Shown here: in pieces, positions 59,164-64,000 of the stretch
Layout: each line of letters begins with the position of its first letter
Position numbering within the stretch: the first letter of the stretch is position 1
Assembly (NCBI GenBank): GCA_014529385.2
Contig: CM043963.1
Span: forward strand, 70,336,912 to 70,400,911
Length of the DNA: 64,000 nucleotides
From: Adiantum capillus-veneris
Taxonomy: Eukaryota; Streptophyta; Polypodiopsida; Polypodiales; Pteridaceae
Reading direction: 5' to 3'
Notes under the pieces: generated by a model
Databases searched by the model: none
The model's input: only the letters and a program-made list of their open reading frames with translations
Told to the model about the DNA's origin: nothing
Position numbers and translations under genes: made by a program

Positions 59164-60696
59164 TGTGACGGGAGCAAAGCGAACCCCAAACCCCGACAGC
59201 CTCTAAAACACCGGGGACCGAATGGCGCGCCTCGAGCCTGTCATGGTAAAGCAAACAGGGGGCACCACCTAGCTTCAGCGGCTAGGACGCAAACAACACA
59301 CCACCATAACAAAGTTTTCATCCAAGAGAGATGGATGCTTGGGAGTAATGATGAAGAGGAAAGGGAATGAGATCAAGTGAGAGAGAGAGAGTGAGGGAGA
59401 AGGTGTAGCGGCTTAGTACTTAGACACCACAAAAAGATGGCGAATCCGCACACCCTTCACACATACACAAGCTCACTCCAAACACAAGACTAGGTGGCGA
59501 TTCCGCACACCTCACATGGGCAAAACATTGTAAGAAACATACTCACAAAACCTCAAGCTTTATTCAGAGAATAAGGCGATGAAATGGGGAGCATAGGGTA
59601 GGGGAATGAAAAGGGAGAGCGTGGTAGAGCACATGGCGGATAGGTGGGAGTTGATGGCGAAGACTCGCACGAGGGTTATGGCCATCATCCTTCATTTAGT
59701 TGCCCTTCATCTTCCATAGCCAAGGGTGTAGAGGTCATGCTCAAGACAAGCATGGTGATTGCGGTGATGGTGATGGTGTGGGTGTGTGTGTGTGTGTGCA
59801 CTAGGCACACACAGTGCATAGTGTATTCTTTGGTGATGTTGTGTGTCCTTAGTGTGATGGTGACCCCTCTTTATATAGGGGAGGAGGGGGGAGAAATTCT
59901 AGATTTTAGAAATGAAGAAATCATTATCTACATAGGCCATGTGACTGTGGGCCCCACTTGTCTGGCTGTGTGTATATGTGCCAGAACAGCAGTCTCATGA
60001 GAGAGAGACTAAGAGAGAGAGGTGGGTTGATGAAAAAAAGTGAGAGGTGACATGGAGAATAAAGTAATTACAAGAGGGGAGAGAGGGGAGTGTGTTTCTG
60101 TGTGCAGATGTGTGTGAACACAAGAAAAATCAGGTAACCACCGGGTGGGGATGGGTCTGTGGGCACCTTTTTCAGTGAAACTGAGTGTGTGTGAGTGTGG
60201 AGGAGGTTATTTAGCTACAAGACAAGAGACATGGCGCCCTTTAGAGAGAGAGGGGGGTATTTGGGTCATGGGATATGATAGGAGAGAGAAAGAGGGGGTG
60301 GGGTATACTATTTTGGAAGATAGGGTAAGTTGCATGTGAGTTAGGGTGCATTATTGGTGAGTTATAATGCATTATTGGTGAGAGGTGGGGTAGCTTGAGG
60401 GGAGACAGAAAGGAGAAAGGACAAGGGGAAGAGAGAGGGGGTTGACCTTTTGAGTGGAGGAAAGGAAAGGGACACCCGGCGGGGCAACAGTGAAGAAAAA
60501 GGAGGCAACGTGGGGATGGGCTACCCCGCAGGCATGAGGTGGCCTATTTTACCTTTCTTATATATTTACATAATCATACTTTATTTTTTTCTTACTTTTT
60601 CCAATGCCTTTTATTACTTCCTCCATAAGAGGGGGTTTTCATGGGGTGGGGATGAGAGAAGAGGGGTATGGGAGCTTGGCCTGTGAAAAGCCCCCA
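59164..60696 (-). repeat. 3' LTR of the Tat-lineage Ty3 element
   Basis: About 1533 bp, minus strand TGGGGGCTTTTCACAGG...GCTCCCGTCACA, following a purine tract. The borders are inferred from TG/CA ends, the tract and the palindrome it interrupts; the partner LTR is outside the window. Contains GT and GA runs and a repeated GGCGAATCCGCACACC-like phrase near 59440 and 59497. Confidence 0.65.
59870..59877 (-). promoter_or_regulatory. TATA box in the Tat LTR
   Basis: Minus strand CTATATAAAGAGGGG, placed within the LTR with about 700 bp of LTR downstream. Confidence 0.55.
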
Positions 60697-60712
60697 TCGT
60701 TAGCCCTCCCCT
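60697..60712 (-). promoter_or_regulatory. Polypurine tract
   Basis: Minus strand AAAAGGGGAGGGCTAACGA just before TGGGGGC; 15-30 bases after the integrase stop. Confidence 0.6.
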
Positions 60713-60727
60713 TTTGCCTAGAGGCAT

Positions 60728-61813
60728 TCATGTCTCTAGCTCATCTGTTTGATCATTATCGTCGGAGGTGGCGGCTGATGGTGTGTCGTCATCTGGAATG
60801 TCAATTGGTGGAGCCTGGTCAAATCGAAAAAAATAAGGTTTAAGTCGCCAACCATTTACCCTAGTTTTATGAAGTTTTCCATCAGCCTCCATAAGTTGGT
60901 AGCTTCCATTGGCATACTTTTTCCTGATGATGAAAGGGCCTTCCCATCGGAGCAGGAGTTTCTTATCCTTGCGCGTGTCGAAGCGATTGTCGTAGCGGAG
61001 CACCAACATTCCTTTCTTCAATTCTTTTTTCCGGAGATGCTCGTTAAAGGTAAGCCGTCTATGCTCTGCTTGTGCTGCATAATAATTTATTGCTTCTTCT
61101 CTGTCCAGCTGCAGTCTTTCCAAGTTGATGATGTGATCTCTCAAATGCATGTTGGGATGTTGAAGCTGGCTTGCCATTACTCTGAGACTTTGCAGTTGCA
61201 CTTCAATGGACAAGATTGCTTCCTTACCAAATACTAGATGATACGGTGTGAATCCCAAGGATGTACGAAATGAAGTTCTATAGGCCCATAATGCTGGTAG
61301 TAGATACTTATCCCAGTCTCTAGGATGATTGTTTACCTGCTTGGTAATAATTTTAGAAACCATACTATTTACCTTTTCAACTAGGCCATTACATTGAGGG
61401 TAATACGGTGAAGAGTGCCTCCTTGTAATGCCCAGTTTTTGCATTAATTCTCCTACCAAGTCTGCTCTGAAACCTGGCCCTCTATCAGAGATGATCTCTA
61501 AAGGTGTGCCAAACCTACAGCATATGTGCTCGTAGATAAATTTAGCTACCTCTATCGCTATGATTCTAGTGGTGGCTGTAGCCTCTGCCCATCTAGTCAT
61601 GTAGTCGACCCCCATGATAATGTAGAATTTTCCTGAGTTGGCCCTAGGTAATGGCCCAATGGCATCGATACCCCATTTTTCAAATGGGCCATATGAGAGA
61701 ATAGGTGTCTGTGGTTCAGGCATAAGTGACCTAGTGCCGGCCTTTTGACACAACTTACACGTTTTGCACCAATGGTGTACATCACGGTTGAGGCTAGGCC
61801 ATATGAAGCCTGC
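60728..61813 (-). CDS. Integrase of the Tat-lineage Ty3 element
   Basis: Inserts element DNA into the genome. The zinc region lies just upstream of the Met (HHWCKTCKLC); the frame from 61753 holds the DDE core with Asp30 (KWGIDAIGPLP), Asp90 (IISDRGPGF) and Glu126 (CNGLVEKVN), spacing D-X35-E exactly as in retroelement integrases. The C-terminal part has KKGMLVLRYDNRF, LLLRWEGPFIIRKKYANGSY and the acidic end DDDTPSAATSDDNDQ. No chromodomain is seen, as expected for Tat. A TAG at 61814 separates it from the RNase H frame; both are in the same phase. Confidence 0.92.
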   Translation of the reverse strand, partial: AGFIWPSLNRDVHHWCKTCKLCQKAGTRSLMPEPQTPILSYGPFEKWGIDAIGPLPRANSGKFYIIMGVDYMTRWAEATATTRIIAIEVAKFIYEHICCRFGTPLEIISDRGPGFRADLVGELMQKLGITRRHSSPYYPQCNGLVEKVNSMVSKIITKQVNNHPRDWDKYLLPALWAYRTSFRTSLGFTPYHLVFGKEAILSIEVQLQSLRVMASQLQHPNMHLRDHIINLERLQLDREEAINYYAAQAEHRRLTFNEHLRKKELKKGMLVLRYDNRFDTRKDKKLLLRWEGPFIIRKKYANGSYQLMEADGKLHKTRVNGWRLKPYFFRFDQAPPIDIPDDDTPSAATSDDNDQTDELET

Positions 61814-62599
61814 CTACAAGATTTTCCTACTTGTTATGTCTAGGGCAAAGTCACCACCACAAACCCCGTCGTGACAGCTAGCAATTACTCCCGTGATTTC
61901 CTGAGAGAGAGGGACCTTCCTGAGTATTTGGTCCTTACCCGTACAGTACAAACCGTCATTGATGAGTCGATACCTTGTGGCCTTCCGCGTCAGCCATTGC
62001 TTCTGTCCCTTTGTTAAATCTGATGGGCATTCCCTTGTTTCCAAAAAATGCATGATGTCAGGCAAGGCATCACTGCCTTGAAATAGAGGGAGCTTTAGTT
62101 TTATTGCTCCAACCACCACTTCCTGTAGTCTTTCACTTGCTAGGGCATCTGCTTCTTGGTTTTGAGCCCTTGGGATATGGTGTATTTGAACTTCTTCAAA
62201 CTTACCCAACAAGGTTTTTACACCACTTAAGTGAGTCCTTAAACTAGGATTCTTGCATGTCCATGCTCCATTTACTTTCCTTACCAGAAGTAGAGCATCC
62301 CCAAATACATTAAGGCGTTGTACACCTTGTGAGACGCACCATTGTAGACCCTTGGTTAGTGCTGCATACTCAGCTTCATTGTTAGAATGTGAATCTAACA
62401 ATTGGCCCAACGAAAATACCTTTGTCCCTTTGTCATCAAAGACCACTATGCCTGCAGCTGCTTTGTCGGACGCTCGCTTGTAGGCTCCATCAAAGTAGAG
62501 AGAGTGTGCTCCTTCTACCATCGGTGGTACTGGAGGTAATCGGACTTCTCCTTCCTTAGATTGCTTCTCCTTCCTTAGATTGCTTCTCCTTCCTTTCAA
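61814..62599 (-). CDS. Archaeal-type RNase H domain of the Tat element
   Basis: A second RNase H, diagnostic of the Tat lineage. The active-site pattern is LYFDGAYKRAS (Asp37), NNEAEYAALTKGLQW (Glu77), VFGDALLLVRKVNGAW (Asp101) and QNQEADALAS. Then comes a linker to the integrase (TSRKIL), ending at TAG where a Gln codon would be usual. The frame differs from RT by a shift at the 19-bp duplication 62547-62584; the true protein continues from RT through KQSKEGEVRLPPVPP. Confidence 0.9.
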   Translation of the reverse strand: MKGRRSNLRKEKQSKEGEVRLPPVPPMVEGAHSLYFDGAYKRASDKAAAGIVVFDDKGTKVFSLGQLLDSHSNNEAEYAALTKGLQWCVSQGVQRLNVFGDALLLVRKVNGAWTCKNPSLRTHLSGVKTLLGKFEEVQIHHIPRAQNQEADALASERLQEVVVGAIKLKLPLFQGSDALPDIMHFLETRECPSDLTKGQKQWLTRKATRYRLINDGLYCTGKDQILRKVPLSQEITGVIASCHDGVCGGDFALDITSRKIL

Positions 62600-63632
62600 A
62601 GACTTGGTAGGTCATGAGTCCCCCCAAACTTGCCCTTGTCGTGCTTTCTACCTGTACCGTGTAGTCAAACTCTTGCAGACGAACTAGCCATTTAGTAATT
62701 CTAGCAGACACATCCATGTGTTGTACAACATAGGGAAATATTTCATCCGTGGTTAGAATCACAAATTGCTTAGGCAGCAAATATGACCTAAACTTTGTAG
62801 TTGCAAATCTAAGAGCTAGGACTAAGTGTTCCACATGGGTGAAACCTTTCTCTCTTGCTGTCATCATTCGACTAGAGAAGTAGATTGGCCTCATGAAAGA
62901 TGTCGTTGTATCCTTTTGGAGTAGCACAGCCCCCAATGAGTCATCACCAAAACTTGAGGTGACATAGAATTTTTCATCCCACTTAGGTGGTGAGATAGTT
63001 GGCAGAGTGGCTAAGACCTCCTTTACCTTGTTGTTGTGATGTTCACTTTCCTCGTCCCAAGTGAAAGTTGATCTTTGAGTGAGTTGTTGCAGTGGTAGAA
63101 CAAGTTGTGATAGTAGATGTATGAATCTACTTAAGTACCTCACCTTCTGTAGAAAAGAGACCAGTTGACGTGCGGTCGTTGGTGAAGGTAGGGCTATGAG
63201 TGCGGACACCTTACTTGGGTCGGCGTTGATACCTTTTGCTGAAATTTCATGGCCTAGTAGAATGACTTTACTCTCCCCAATGTGGCATTTATCCACATTT
63301 AATTGCCCACCTAGGCTCTGTAACCTAGCCAAACCTTCAGTTACCTTTTCTAAATGTGAAATACGGGAGCTATATATACAAAAATCATCAATGAACACTC
63401 TTATGGATGTTCCAAAGAACGGTTGAAAAACATATGTGACATATCTTTGGAATGTGGCAGGTGCATTTGTGAGACCAAATGGCATAACCATGTATGCAAA
63501 ACAACCCCATGGCGTGATAAAAGTGGTTTTTAGCTGATCTTCCAAGGCTATGCGTATTTGAAAGTATCCAGAATAACCATCACAGACGGTATAGCATTCA
63601 AAACCCGCTACTTCATTCAGAATTTCATCCAA
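62556..63632 (-). CDS. Reverse transcriptase (palm onward) and RNase H of the Tat element
   Basis: Contains the RT blocks CDGYSGYFQIRIA (Asp18), MPFGLTNAPATFQRYV, the catalytic VFIDDFCIYS (Asp82, Asp83) and LGHEISAKGI; then the thumb (TARQLVSFLQKVRYLSRFIH), and a Ty3 RNase H (FYVTSSFGDDSLGAVLLQKD, VEHLVLALRFATTKFRSYLL) ending FDYTVQVEST. In this RNase H the usual first Asp position reads TSSFG rather than a D, and TDEIF replaces TDH, so this first RNase H looks impaired. The frame terminates at EGEAI because of a 19-bp duplication. Confidence 0.92.
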   Translation of the reverse strand: MDEILNEVAGFECYTVCDGYSGYFQIRIALEDQLKTTFITPWGCFAYMVMPFGLTNAPATFQRYVTYVFQPFFGTSIRVFIDDFCIYSSRISHLEKVTEGLARLQSLGGQLNVDKCHIGESKVILLGHEISAKGINADPSKVSALIALPSPTTARQLVSFLQKVRYLSRFIHLLSQLVLPLQQLTQRSTFTWDEESEHHNNKVKEVLATLPTISPPKWDEKFYVTSSFGDDSLGAVLLQKDTTTSFMRPIYFSSRMMTAREKGFTHVEHLVLALRFATTKFRSYLLPKQFVILTTDEIFPYVVQHMDVSARITKWLVRLQEFDYTVQVESTTRASLGGLMTYQVFERKEKQSKEGEAI

Positions 63633-63680
63633 GAAAAGGAGAGGAAAGTGGTCTCTCTTTGTAGCTGCATTTAGTGGTTT

Positions 63681-63998
63681 TTAGTCAACACAGACCCTCC
63701 ACTTACCATTCTTTTTAGGCGTCACCACTACGGGTGACACCCATTCTGAGTTTTCTACAGGATAGATGAATCCCGCCTCCAGCAGTTTCCTTACCTCGGC
63801 CAAGAGTGCCTTTTCTTGTATGACCCCCAGTCGTCGTAGCTTTTGCACAACTGGTTTTACCCCTTCCTTCAGCTTAATATGATGTTCCACCACTGTAATG
63901 CCTGTGATTCTTTCATAGTTGTCAATGAACAGGTTAGGAAATCCCATCAACATTTGCAAAAAAATATCTTTCTCCTCAAGTGTTAATTCTGTAGACAA
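63681..63998 (-). CDS. Reverse transcriptase N-terminal part (continues beyond right edge)
   Basis: Reads ITVVEHHIKLKEGVKPVVQK, LLAEVRKLLEAGFIYPVENS, then WVSPVVVTPKKNGKWRVCVD, and stops at TAA (63681) where YKPLNAATKRDHFPLPF-like text is expected; the following codons do read KPLNAATKRDHF in the same frame. So one nonsense change splits the RT. The upstream protease and gag lie outside the window. Confidence 0.92.
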   Translation of the reverse strand: MSTELTLEEKDIFLQMLMGFPNLFIDNYERITGITVVEHHIKLKEGVKPVVQKLRRLGVIQEKALLAEVRKLLEAGFIYPVENSEWVSPVVVTPKKNGKWRVCVD

Positions 63999-64000
63999 CA

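Noticed and set aside
60145-60686. Plus-strand frames in the Tat LTR
   Set aside because: GA/GT-rich LTR sequence without domains.

Overview
The window is nuclear DNA of a land plant. It has one plausible host gene (a GRAS regulator cut by the left edge), a decayed plant-type PPR gene, a fragment of an NLR P-loop, and otherwise transposable elements and very long (CT)n, (GA)n and (CA)n microsatellites. The PPR repeat style, the mix of Ty1/copia and Ty3 elements and the microsatellite load would fit a fern or other seed-free vascular plant, but that is inference; nothing here fixes the species.

Layout. 1-1339: GRAS gene, NSP2-like, + strand. 2980-4330: PPR pseudogene, - strand. 4968-11429: a complete but non-autonomous LTR retrotransposon (587-bp LTRs, CACAC target duplication) with gag and protease only, an approximately 20-bp tandem repeat array and a captured alpha-tubulin fragment. 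11430-17340: a small inverted-repeat element, LTR scraps, a decayed copia gag/protease piece and a 1.04-kb tandem duplication. 17342-19802: 3' part of a copia element (- strand), cut by another LTR at 19803. 22007-23387: LTR, primer site and gag of a second copia copy of the same family (+ strand). 23400-33600: mostly non-coding, with many microsatellites, the second inverted-repeat element and the NLR fragment.

34106-53860 is a nest of Ty3 elements on the - strand. An old chromodomain element (remains at 52772-53860 and 34337-36183) appears to hold a second Ty3 element (LTRs 36184-37667 and 50956-52771). That second element is itself split by a 9.1-kb gag-protease element (40050-49174) with a perfect AGGCT target duplication. 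55000-57840 is a decayed CACTA-type (TNP2-like) transposon. 58536-59163 is an array of long palindromes into which a Tat-lineage Ty3 element (59164 to beyond the right edge) has inserted.

Working together: apart from the GRAS gene nothing looks like a functioning host gene. The two gag-protease elements lack reverse transcriptase and integrase and would need pol in trans. The Tat pol at the right end has recognisable catalytic motifs but carries three lesions. All boundaries, identities and counts were read by eye.
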